Source: Varanus komodoensis
Lineage: Eukaryota; Chordata; Lepidosauria; Squamata; Varanidae
Direction of reading: 5' to 3'
Length of the DNA stretch: 64,000 nucleotides
Assembly: GCF_004798865.1 (NCBI RefSeq)
Contig: NW_025335268.1
Location: forward strand, 56,168,936 to 56,232,935
Under the pieces are notes generated by a model. It searched no databases. It worked only from the letters and a program-made list of their open reading frames with translations, and was not told where the DNA came from. How positions within the stretch are numbered: the first letter of the stretch is position 1; each line of letters begins with the position of its first letter. Positions 24,740 through 34,668 of this stretch are shown in pieces. The position numbers and the translations under genes are program-made.

Positions 24740-24830
24740 GTTCAGCAAAGCACTCTGTGTATGCTCAGAGACTTGAGGGTTGGAAACAATATAGAACGTT
24801 TTGCAAAGAAAGCACTTGAGGCTCAAAGGG
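24740..24830. repeat. unclassified repeat, copy 2
   Basis: 'ttcagcaaagcactctgtgt' then 'atgctcagag' and 'ggaaacaatatag' match the copy at 18165-18270. It follows the LINE tail directly. Confidence 0.5.
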
Positions 24831-25933
24831 AGGAAACGTGGCTGGCTTGTCACAGCCACCTCCCACTGTTGTCATGGTTTGCCTCCTCGGGTCTACAGTG
24901 GGTGAAGACAGTATCAAGCACTCTTCCTTTCTGACTTTAACTTTTACTTAACTGTCGCTATTTCAAGCAACACAGTTCAAATAAGACTTCTAGTGTAAAT
25001 GCAGCCAACAATAGAATAATCTGATGGGCAAAACTTGACCTGCAGGAGTGAACAGTAACCTTAAACTTCACAAATTCCCCACCGTGTGCATGTATTAATG
25101 TTAAAGGCATAGTCCTGCACTCTTTTTCATCTGGTCACCCTATTTATGTATCAGTTTCCCTTTCTTTACAACCACAAGATCTGCTGCTCCTTTTAATGTT
25201 TTACAGTCATAGAAGAAATATGTATAGGCTGATGGCTTTCTGCCATGCCTTCATTGGTTTCTGAGTGCTTTATAGGAATTGTGGGCAGAGTGGTAGTATA
25301 GCAACCATAATTCAAGAAAAAACTAAAAGGAAGCAGATAAACCCAAGAGCAGAGGCAACTGATTTCAGTTAAATTATGAGATAATGTACAAAAGCACACG
25401 TACAAAGTCACAAAGACTCTGCAGCTGGCCATCTTGAGGAAGAGGAAGAGGAGATTTTCTGGAAAGTCCTGGGAGCAGAGATCTAGAAAATAAACCTATT
25501 CTTATGGCTGTTCTGCAATGCAGTAAAGTGTTCACACAGTAGATTTTGGCTTGTTATCCAGGTGTTCCAACACAGAGGCCTTGCCGGAAAAGAAATGAGT
25601 CTAGTCCAATCAACTCTCAGCAGCCAGAAAAATGTAAGAAAGGAATAGCATGATGTACTGCATTGCTATGGGACTTTTTTGTTTCGGGAAGTTTTCCCAC
25701 ACTTTCCAGGATATGCTTGGCCATACAACATAATCACACACCACATCTCAGTGACAGAATTATCTTTGAGGCAGCCAGCTAGCTGCATGAGGATCAGGAA
25801 ATCATGAATGTACAAAGAGCCAAAGTTGTGGTACAGCAACAATCTCAGAGGAGGTGACAACACCTGCAGGGCATGGGAACGTGCTTAACATGGTGTATTG
25901 CTATGTTGTATAAGCCCATTATATTTTATCGAG
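24831..25933. other. intergenic, no recognised gene
   Basis: About 1.1 kb with only short unrecognised frames on both strands. Confidence 0.5.
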
Positions 25934-26035
25934 TATGGGCAATTTGTGGCACTCCAGATGCTCTGGTCTATGAGTCCCACCATCCTTCACCACTGGCTAT
26001 GCTGGTTAGGGCTGATGAAAGCTGTAAGCCAAAAC
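25934..26035 (-). mobile_element. short hAT-like relic
   Basis: 'ctctggtctatgagtcccac' and 'ctatgctggttagggctgat' are diverged forms of the dispersed 100-bp element also at 8028-8132 and 11694-11783. Confidence 0.4.
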
Positions 26036-27639
26036 AATTGCCATGTTACCGCCTGATGATAGTGTTGCATCTGTCTAATAGTAAGTGCATCTGTCACTTT
26101 ATCTGATAAATGAGTGCATCTGTGCATCACACAAGGCCCTGGTAGAGTACTCATGTGAGCAAGGCCAACAGATTCTTGCCAATTGGCTCTTGCCCTATTT
26201 CCTAGCCAGCAGCTGGTTGTGCAACTAATTTTAAATCTCCCCCACTTTCATTTCAGACTGTTTGACTTTCATTCCTTTGATTCTATTGCTTTTATTGCAC
26301 ACACCGCTTTATTTCTTTATTTTGGTGATTTAAGAGGAGCACTCTGTTCTTGAATATAAATCTCAACTACCCCTTCTCTCTTCTCCGAATACTGCTGCTT
26401 CCACTTATTCCATAGGGCATGGCTGTAGAGATCTGCATCTTATAGCTGATTTTCCATCCATCCTCCAGTCCTGGTAACACAACAGATGTGCTGCATCAGT
26501 CACATCATTGTTTGTAGCACTTCCTTTCCTCTTGCACTCCTGAGGCCACAGCTTGAGAACTCTTGCCAACACGCAGATGTGTCTTTTGCCCTGAGCAATA
26601 AAAATCCATAACATGCTCGCTGAACTCAAGACATGCGGGAGGCGGGGGGAAACCACCCATGTTTAATGGAACTTTGGAAGTTACAGAGAGGAAGGAGCAT
26701 TGGAGAAATACAAGATGACGATGGGGCGAGTAAGAGAGAAGAACTCATGCAATGTCAGTCAATGGAAGGCCAAGCCTGGTCAGATTGGCCATATGCCAAC
26801 AGCTCGCAACACAACGGATAAGGGACTTCAAGGTTAACACACTGTCATATGGGAAAGTGCATTCAAACAAAGCTTTCAAGGGGAAATCAGAGACAAAACA
26901 AACACACAAAGAACCCAAAGCATGTGCTCACATTTGTTTGGCTGATGGCTGCTTGAGAAACACACCAAGTACAAATACTGAACTCTCCCCTTTGGGGGAT
27001 ATTTATAGCTCCCAGTTGGATCATTTCAGGTCATTAATCCTAGCATCTCCCACAGCAAAGCCAAATGAAATGGTGAGAGTGATGCAAACCAACAGGAAAG
27101 AACCATAATGATAGAAGAGGGAGGTTAGGAGAGAACATGCCATTTTTGAAGGGGGGATTGGTTTAAGCTGCCCAACACATTCCAGCCTTGGTTCATTTGA
27201 GGACACTGTGAATGCTGCAAGTGGGGGCCCCAAAATGAAATGCTGCTATGCATCCTCAGTGCCTGAAAGTCTCCTGTTCAGGGTTCCAGCCTGCCTGGAA
27301 CACGGTCAAAGATGCCCTCTTTTTCCTCCGCTCTATGAAATATTCTTCTATACTGCTAGGCAGTACTCAAGGCCCCAGGTGTTATTGGGCCCTAGGTCTT
27401 AGCTATTCATATGGAACCCATTTTATGAGAAATGCAAGCTGAAGGAAAACACCAGATTGCATGTTGCACAAATCAATAGCTTTGGCTATGACGGACTTAC
27501 CCACGGGAAGAGACAGTACACCCCTGAGTACCAGCAACATGACACAAGTAGAGGGTAAGTCATCATTTTCACATCTGATTCTGCCTTCTGAAGGCACCTG
27601 GCTACTAGTTACAAGTGGGATAAATGGCCCATTGTCTGG
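26036..27639. other. intergenic, no recognised gene
   Basis: The 118-codon frame at 26752-27108 and the others lack family motifs and overlap opposite-strand frames. No host exon was recognised. Confidence 0.45.
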
Positions 27640-27705
27640 TATAGTGATGCAATTATTCTGCAGTCTCACTTGTTTAAAATATGTATGTAGTAAAAGCTTT
27701 TAACA
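27640..27705 (+). mobile_element. BovB/RTE-like LINE 3' terminus, detached copy
   Basis: 'tgatgcaattattctgcagt' through 'ttgtttaaaatatg' matches the very end of the LINE at 28085-29640 ('caatgcaattattccattgt...ctatttaaaatat'). The translated ends also agree: MQLFCSLTCLKYV against MQLFHCLTYLKYI. This shows an extra 3' end lying 440 bases upstream of the larger copy. Confidence 0.55.
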
Positions 27706-28084
27706 TGCCAGAAAACCCAAGAGCAATGCCACCAGGAGGCCCGACTCACTGCACAAGCAGTATCCCTTTCCTGTCCCATGTGCAGTAGCCACTTGTGCTG
27801 CTGCACCTGACATGGAAGAGGGACGCTGCTTAGGCAACAGTTGCATGGAGCTCCATTCCAGGCAACTCCCATACAACAGCTGCCCAAGCAGCTTCCTTCT
27901 TCTACACACCTGCAGCAACCTTCTTGCTGTGATACCTGATGTGGAAGATTGCCCGGCCTTCATTCCACAAGTATTTGCAGATGTCCTCTTGCCTTAGCTT
28001 GTTTTGTGAGACTGGGCTGAGCATGAGAGGAAGTCCACAAATGCTAGAGGGATTCATTCTGGTGAGTTTTGTCCCAACCTCACC
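27706..28084. other. intergenic, possible internal duplication
   Basis: GC-richer DNA. The phrases 'gctgcacctgacatggaaga' (about 27799) and 'gtgatacctgatgtggaag' (about 27930) resemble each other, hinting at an old duplication. No gene was recognised. Confidence 0.3.
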
Positions 28085-29640
28085 AGCAATATTAGGAACT
28101 GAAGTGAAAACTGTTCTGCAAGCGCTTGGAAGGAATAAAGCACCCAGAGTAGATAGGATACCAATGGAACCATTCCAAGTTAGACAGACTGAATTGGTCC
28201 AAATCCTACCGAGAATATGCCAACAAATGTGAAAACAAAACAATGACACACACATTGGAACTGTTCAATACAGATTCCAGTTCCCAAGAAAGGAGATGCT
28301 AAGGGATACAGCAACTACAGGACCACTGCACTATTTTCTCAAGTGAGCAAAGTGATGCTAAAGGTGTTGCAATGAAAATTTTACCCATTATGAAGCAAGA
28401 AATGCCTGACATGAGGTGGATTCTAATAAAGGCAGAGGAACTCTCAATAACATTGCAAATATACATTAGCTACAGGTGTGTAGCAAATTTCAGAAGAGTA
28501 TCAGTCGGTGCTCTATAGACTACAGCAAAGCCTGTGACAGGGAGTTTTGGATGGTTCTGAAAGAAGTGGATGGGCCTCAGCACTCGATCATCCTGATACA
28601 TAGTGTACATCATGGACACGAAGCTACTGTTAGGACAGAATATGGTGAAGCAGAATGGCTTCCAATAGGCAAAGGCATCAGATGAGGGTGCATTTTATCT
28701 CCCTATCTGTTCTACATGTAGAACATATCATAAGGAAAGCTGGATTAGGGTCAGAGGAAGAAGAATTGGCCATTGGTGGAGATGCATCAGTAAGTTAAGA
28801 CATGAAGATGATACGTTATTACTGGCAGAAAGTGGTGATGAATTGAATGACACCAGATGAAAGTGAAAGAAGAAAGTGTAAAAATGTAGCCAAGCATTAA
28901 GAAAACAAAAATCATGACTGAAGAAGAATTACAGAACTTTAAGGTTAACAATGAAGAAATTGTGAAGGCATTTATATACCTTGATTCAATCATCAGTTCA
29001 AATATAGGTTCTGAAGAACTTCAGAGAAGACAGAAACTTCAAAGATCAGCAATGAAGGAACTAGATAATATCATCAAGTGTAAGGACCTTTCACTGGAAA
29101 CCAAAGCCAAGATCATCCATGCTATTGTATTCCCAATCACTATGTATAGTTGTGAACGCTGGACAAGGAAGAATGCCGGGAGGAAGCAAACTGATGCATT
29201 TGAAATGTGGTGCTGGTAGAGAATTTTGCAAATGCACTGACCTGACAGAAAGCTGAATAAGAGTTCCTAGATCAAATCAAGCCAGAACTTTCCTTGAAAG
29301 CCAACAGGACAATACTGAGGTTGTCATACTTCAGACACATCAGGAGAAGGCAAGACTCACTGCAGAAGAGAATCATGCTAGGGAAAGTCAAACACAGAAG
29401 AAGAAAAGGAAAACCAAATATGAATTGGACTGATTCCATAAAGGAAGCCACAGCCTTGAGTATACAAGAGCTGAGCAAGGCTGTTAAGAATAGGACATAC
29501 TGGAAGGCTTTTATTCATAGGGTCTCCATAGGGTTTCACCACTTGACTATACATAACAACTCAAATGGAACTTTAACTGATGCAGCAATGCAATTATTCC
29601 ATTGTCTCACCTATTTAAAATATATATAAACCTAAAATTG
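28085..29640 (+). mobile_element. RTE/BovB-clade LINE, old degraded copy
   Basis: Pieces of one RT run in order: TEVKTVLQALGRNKAPRVDRIPMEPF (28097-28174; usual 'EEV..A...LKNNKSPGVDGIPAE'), LVQILPRICQQ, YSKACDREFWMVLKEV (28525-28570; usual 'YAKAFD...WVVLKEMG'), EATVRTEYGEAEWLPIGKGIR (28619-28681), then GCILSPYLF after a stop, and further on KDLSLETKAKIIHAIVFPIT, MYSCERWT, FEMWCW, YFRHIRRRQDSLQKRIMLGKV and MNWTDSIKEATALSIQELSKAV. The YADD box is degraded ('HEDDTLL' near 28802). Many stops and frameshifts are present, so it is clearly older than the BovB copy at 5960-6904 and belongs to a different subfamily. The endonuclease is absent. Confidence 0.88.
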
Positions 29641-29838
29641 CATAAGGGTAATACCAGACTCAAAAACTAAGCACCATTGTGTTCTAAGCAGACAATACGG
29701 AACACTGATATATTTAGGGAATTGCATTTTAGGTGGATTATTTGATATATATCATATCCAGGACACAACCCCTACCTGCACAACAAAACTCATGAGCTAA
29801 TACAAGAAGAATATGAAGTTTCTCAGAAAGGGACATAG

Positions 29839-30023
29839 GGAGCTGCCATGTATTGAGTCAGTTCTTTGGTCCATCTAACCCACTGTTGCCAACACTGACT
29901 GGCAGTGGCTCACCAGGCTTTCAGGAAAAATATTTCCCTGACCCACTTGGAGATGCCTTGGATCAAACCTAGGAACTTCTGCCTGCAAAGCATCTACTCG
30001 GTTGCTAAGCCACAGGCCCTCCT
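29839..30023 (-). mobile_element. tRNA-derived SINE
   Basis: The minus strand gives a tRNA-like head ('gtggcttagcaaccgagtag', then 'ctttgcaggcagaagttcct' and 'aggtttgatccaaggcatct', a B-box-like GGTTTGATCC). It continues into 'ccaagtgggtcagggaaat' and ends 'tgactcaatacatggcagct'. This architecture is typical of a squamate SINE whose head resembles an alanine-type tRNA. It cannot be a functional tRNA gene because no cloverleaf closes. Confidence 0.75.
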
Positions 30024-31490
30024 GTAGCAGTCTATATGTATAATCAGATACATTCATCATCTATATAGAATTGTAGTATCCCTTCTTGGTTATCTGTATG
30101 GTAGAATGAGCACAGAATGATTTAGGAGGAGCAACAGGTTTTCTTCCTTCTAAAGGGTTGTTTGTTTGAACCATCTGAATAAGAATGCACTAAGGACCCT
30201 CCACATCACAATCCCTTCTAACTCAGTGGTATTTACTTCCAAGTAAACATAGCCAGAACACATAGGCTTTAAGAACGGCAGGTAAACAATAGTTACTGAA
30301 TTTGCTGTGGCCTGATCCATCATTCAACACAACTCATTCGCTAAATCCCAAGGAAAATTGCTGACACCCTTTGCTTGGGAAACTTCCATGAGCCAAGCCA
30401 ACACTTCTGCAGTCAAGTCGGGAACTGTTTAATTTTAACAAAGAAAAGTTCTCACACCAAATCATCATTCTTGGCAACCTGAATCTCCACTGTAGTTTTC
30501 TTCATGATGCTTCCCAGAGGTATTTGTTACTGCAATCTAGAAACAGAGGCGCATCCTCCACCCACTCAGTTAGGCAGTAGACATCTCACAAATGTCTGCT
30601 CCACTGCTTGTTCTTAACCACTTTCCCAGCCCTGAGATATGCAGAATCCTGTTGACATTCATTTGTTTTCCTCATATATGGCCAAACCACTGAATGACCT
30701 CCTACGGTGTGTGTGTGTGTGTAATTCAGTCCACATTCATTCTCACAACGCAATGTGACAGCACTGCTTTAAGGTCTTATAAGGCTTATAAGACTACAGT
30801 TGGTCAGGCAGAGATCCATGGAATATAATCTTTGGAGTCCCTACATTAAAAAAATGTCTGTATCTAAAGCATATTCAAGTAGTTTTCCAAGAACATCTCT
30901 TTTTCTAAAGATAGTGCTTTAATGGTGTTTATGCTTTGCCCTCTTGAAATAAATCTTGTTTCCTAAAAGCAATATTATGTATGCAGTTATGATAGCAATA
31001 GAGACTTCCTTTTTCAGCTTTTCATATTTGTTTCCTGAGCCCCAACTGTGATCAAACCAAGAAATTGAAGGCTGCACTGTACCCACAATAGCAGTAACTT
31101 AAAGCAGAACAGTTGCTGAAAATTGTGGGCAGAGTAAAAGGGAATTTTAGGAAACACAGAACAGCCAGGGACAGAGATACAGTGACCAGAGAGTCATCAA
31201 AATAGACATGGGAAATGTAAGGCAGTTTGTGTGAAATCTCTTTCTTAAATATTTCCACTTTTGCCCATTGTTACATTAATTGCAACAGGGCATATGCCAT
31301 TAACTGTAGATACCTGTATTATTGATTGCCAGCATGTTTTAACAGAAAAGTTTATTTTGTTAAATATTTTTTGGCAATTTCTATGTGGCCAGACCATTCT
31401 GGCAAGATAAATTGGCCATATAGGAAATTGAGAAAAAGAAAACTAAAGATAATGTCAATTTGCATATATTTGCATTTGTTAATTTATACT
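30024..31490. other. intergenic, no recognised gene
   Basis: Mostly unique sequence. A scrap at 30216-30263 ('tatttacttccaagtaaac') resembles the common squamate 'acttacttccaagtaagtg' repeat end, and a short (GT)n run lies at 30707-30722. Confidence 0.45.
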
Positions 31491-31730
31491 GAGAGCCATT
31501 GTGGTGTCATGGTTAAGAATGTGAGACTGGGACTCAAGCGATCTGGGTTCTAGTCCCCATAGAGCTCACTGGGTGAGTTTGGGCCAGTCAATAAGTCCAA
31601 ACTTTCAGCCCAACCTACCTAACAGGGTTGTTGTGAGGATATGATTGAGAGGTGGTAGAAACTTATGTAAGCTGCCTTGAGTTTCTTGGGAGAAAAAAAG
31701 TGGGATATAAATATAATAAATAAATTAAAT
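31491..31730 (+). mobile_element. CORE/MIR-like tRNA SINE, full-length
   Basis: The head starts 'gagagccattgtggtgtcat' with 'gggttctagtcc' as B box. The CORE follows, 'cactgggtgagtttgggcca', with 'aacctacctaacagggttg' and 'ttgtgaggatatgattga'. The tail is 'gtaagctgccttgagtttct' to '(taaa)n'. It is the most complete member of the family in the window. Confidence 0.88.
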
Positions 31731-33649
31731 ATACATGTAGACATATTGAAGCAACACTGTGTGAAGAAGTACTTTCTTTTAACTGTCCTGAATCTCCTGA
31801 ATCTCCCACTAATCAGCTTTTATTACTATGAGAAAGATTTCTCCACACTATGCAGAATTTTATATTCTTCTAACATCCCACTCCCCATTACATGCCTTTA
31901 CTCACTATTTGGATTGCCTTTTTCTGAACCTTCTCCTGCTCTGCAGGAGAACATAAAGAATTATAACATGATAGCAGTTGCAACCATTTCCATGGCATTC
32001 TGTTCTGCCCAGGAAAATGTGCTATTATTTTCCCAAGGCAGAAATAACCAAACTGAAAAGTTCAAGTCTTTTTGCAAGTCTGCTTTACCACAGTGCCACC
32101 TTGTGGTTATATAATGCAACATACAGAAAGGCAGAGAAAGAAAAATACTAAGGGAAAAACACATGTAAAGGAGCCAAAGGACTTTTTGTGATCCTACAAA
32201 AGGTCTGGAAGCAGACAACTCAGTGCTGCATTAAAGGCCTCATGTAGAAAAATCCTTAGGTAAGTTCGTGCTTATGATGTTGGGTCATATTGCCAGAGCC
32301 ATCTAATTTGTTTAATCTGCATAACCCACATCTATCTGTAGTTCCATCCTGTATCAGGCCTTTGTCTGGGCCTTCCTGTCCTCACCAAATTACAAGCAGC
32401 AGCAGTTGTAGCTACAAGTCCAAGCAGACAAACATTACAAGAAATCTTCTAAGAATTCATGTTGTTCAGATGAAATTCTGATTTTTTTTTCCTTCCCAAG
32501 ACCTGTCATCAATCATATTTAAGCAGGTTCCTACATGTACATGGCTTGCTTCAAGCAGTATCATTTAAAATATATATAATCTGCATTTTAAAAAATAGAG
32601 CAAATAGAATTAGGCTGGATCCATAGCACAGGTGATCATGGCTTCCCCACCCTTTTTTTCCACAGCCAGTGAAAAGGCTGCCAAAAACTCTTCTGGAAAG
32701 AGGTGATCTGTGGTTTGGGTGCATGGGAGAAGATTCCCAAACATCAGGTGGAGGGACCTTCTGTGATCAGAGCTCTTCGTATGGCCAAAGATTCCTTCCC
32801 TTCATGAAAGGCAGATCCTGGCTCCAACCAATCCGTACCTGGGGAAGACAGTAGAGAACCAGCATGCCAATACTGAAAAGACTCGATTTTCAGTCGTAAT
32901 TTATCCCAGTAACCTGAAAGAGTAGTAGTTCTTGAGATACCCTTATTCCAAGTTACATGGTGTATTACTGCTTAATAGAAACAGGGCACCAGTCAAGCTA
33001 TTGTGAGACACTTATTATGAGATCTTGTGAGATACACAGCTGAAGTATTTGGCACTGAAATTCCAAGTCTCCAAAGGCAGCTCCATGTGCACCAATTGGA
33101 GCAGACCAGCCTGGATGTTGCCAGAACATGAATGGCAGTGGCCATACTCCTGCTATTACAGAGTTGGACGGGTGCCTAGAATGCATCTTATCTCCACCAC
33201 CCCAGCATTTCAGCACTGTGATTATCATTTTGTCTATAGGCATCACTTTCTTTTACATTTCTGCTTGAGTGGAAGGAAGGCAACAGATGACACCTGATCA
33301 GAATCACAGTCCACAGAGCTCATTTTCCTTGGAAAGGAGAGGAAACTTTAAGAGAAAGAAAAGGGATGAAATTGATCCAGGCGGTCACTAGGATCCCTAA
33401 AATCTCTGGCAGCTCTGCTGGGAGCCCTGCCACCTTTATTTACTTCTGCTGATGTCATTATCTGCTGGAACCTTCCATCAGAAAATAGTGGGTCCAGACT
33501 AGTAGTCTAGTTGGCAGGCTCCTATACACTAAGAGCCTTGTTTCAGGGTCCTCACAAAGCATCTCTTGAGGAGGCAAACAAGTTGGTCTTTGTAAATAAA
33601 AGTTCATGCATCTGCGTAATGAAGTCACTTTCTGAATCTGTGCTGTACA
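31731..33649. other. intergenic, no recognised gene
   Basis: Nothing convincingly coding. The 145-codon frame at 31677-32114 begins inside the SINE and shows no known motif. Frames at 33049-33297 and 32998-33246 are on opposite strands of the same DNA. Confidence 0.45.
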
Positions 33650-33753
33650 ATATTCTTCTTTAAAAAATGAACAGGCATGATTATGAAAGGTGGGGCTGAA
33701 GAAACTGGAGGAGCTAATTAAGCCATGCATTTTTCAGTGAATTGGGGTTGAAA

Positions 33754-33813
33754 GAAAGGGCTTTCTCTTTCTTTCCTTCTTTTTTTCCCCCTTCTTTTTA
33801 CTTCTTTTGACAT
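33754..33813. repeat. polypyrimidine tract upstream of LAMA4
   Basis: Nearly pure C/T over about 60 bases ('ctttctctttctttccttct' onward). It is interrupted only once or twice and lies about 650 bases before the LAMA4 ATG. Confidence 0.85.
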
Positions 33814-34452
33814 TCAGGCTGCAAAGAATCTTCTCTTCCTTTGATTCTCTTGGGTCACAAATTGTTAACAGGAAAGTAAAAACCCTACATTTTCTGCAAC
33901 TGAAGGTACGTACTAAAAGACATTAGAGCTGACTGTGTCCAAAAGCTCCTTATTGAATCCCGATGGTAGGACTTGGCATGGCCCAGAGGTTTAGGGAGTC
34001 TGACTTCAGTGTGTGAACGGCAACATTTCGAGAGGGTGGTTCTCCAATGGGAAGGTGCCAAGGGAGTGATGATCCTGAGAATGTGAGGAAAAGCAGAGTC
34101 TGGCGGCCGCCTCAGTCTGCATCCTGACAGAGAGAAGATAAGGTGGCAGCACAGCTTTCCTGGAATACAATCCGCATTTTGACACTCGCTTTTTAAGCAC
34201 TGCCCATCTGTCTGTTATTCAGCTGGAGCCTCTGGGGAGAAAGAGGAGCTACAGGCACAGAAAGCGACTGAGAGAGAAAGCAAAGGCACTCCTTAATAAA
34301 GGTCTGCTGAAAAACTGCCTGAGCAAAGTGCCACATCTGGAAGCTGAAACTTAAAATAACTGAGGCGCCACTCAACGGAGCAGGGGGGTGGGGGGCTGAT
34401 TAAAGCAGAAGCAAACAAATTAAGCACGAAGGCACTGCAGGATCACTGCTGG

Positions 34453-34458
34453 ATGTGA
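34453..34458 (+). promoter_or_regulatory. start-stop mini-uORF before LAMA4 ATG
   Basis: ATG at 34453-34455 is followed at once by TGA at 34456-34458, in the same frame as the LAMA4 ATG at 34468. The context before this ATG (TGG) is weak. Start-stop elements of this kind can stall ribosomes and damp translation in other genes. Whether this one acts is unknown. The TGA also serves as the in-frame upstream stop that fixes the LAMA4 start. Confidence 0.5.
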
Positions 34459-34467
34459 ACAGAGGAG

Positions 34468-34668
34468 ATGGCTTTGATCTTGGCCTGGCCCCTGCTTTTC
34501 CCTATATTCGCCTTCCTGGAGTCATTCTCCTCCAGCTCTGCTTCACCGGAGAGCAATGTTTTTCATTCTGACATTGAAGGGAGCTCAGCAGTCGGTAGCC
34601 AAGAAGACAGCCTCATCAGAGGACAGCAGCAATCTGTAACTTTCAGAAGTTGGTCGCCTTTTACTGAG
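34468..34668 (+). CDS. LAMA4: laminin subunit alpha-4, first coding exon
   Basis: This exon encodes the first 67 residues of laminin alpha-4, a secreted basement-membrane chain that joins beta and gamma chains to form laminin-411/421. Residues 1 to about 24 form a signal peptide (MALILAWPLLFPIFAFLES, then a serine-rich stretch). Residues near 36-42 read DIEGSSAVG, the same as in mammalian LAMA4. The rest (SQEDSLIRG...SPFTE) is more diverged, as expected for this poorly conserved segment. The start is secure: it is the only methionine in the exon, has G at -3 and +4, and an in-frame TGA lies 10-12 bases upstream. The donor GAG|GTATGG follows at 34669, in phase 0. A noncoding first exon may lie upstream. 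Confidence 0.9.

Larger units (their letters stand above)
33650..34467 (+). promoter_or_regulatory. LAMA4: presumed LAMA4 promoter and 5' leader
   Basis: These 800 bases lie directly before the LAMA4 start codon and probably hold the promoter and 5' UTR. Visible elements are a pyrimidine tract at about 33754-33813, a donor-like site AAG|GTACGT at 33905/33906, a CpG-rich NotI-type octamer GCGGCCGC at 34103-34110, and an acceptor-like site 'ctgtctgttattcag' ending at 34222. I see no convincing TATA box, and the transcription start cannot be fixed from sequence alone. The promoter function is inferred from position only. Confidence 0.45.

Noticed and set aside
29839-30023. tRNA gene on the minus strand
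   Set aside because: A- and B-box-like segments are present, but no cloverleaf closes and the tail is that of a SINE.
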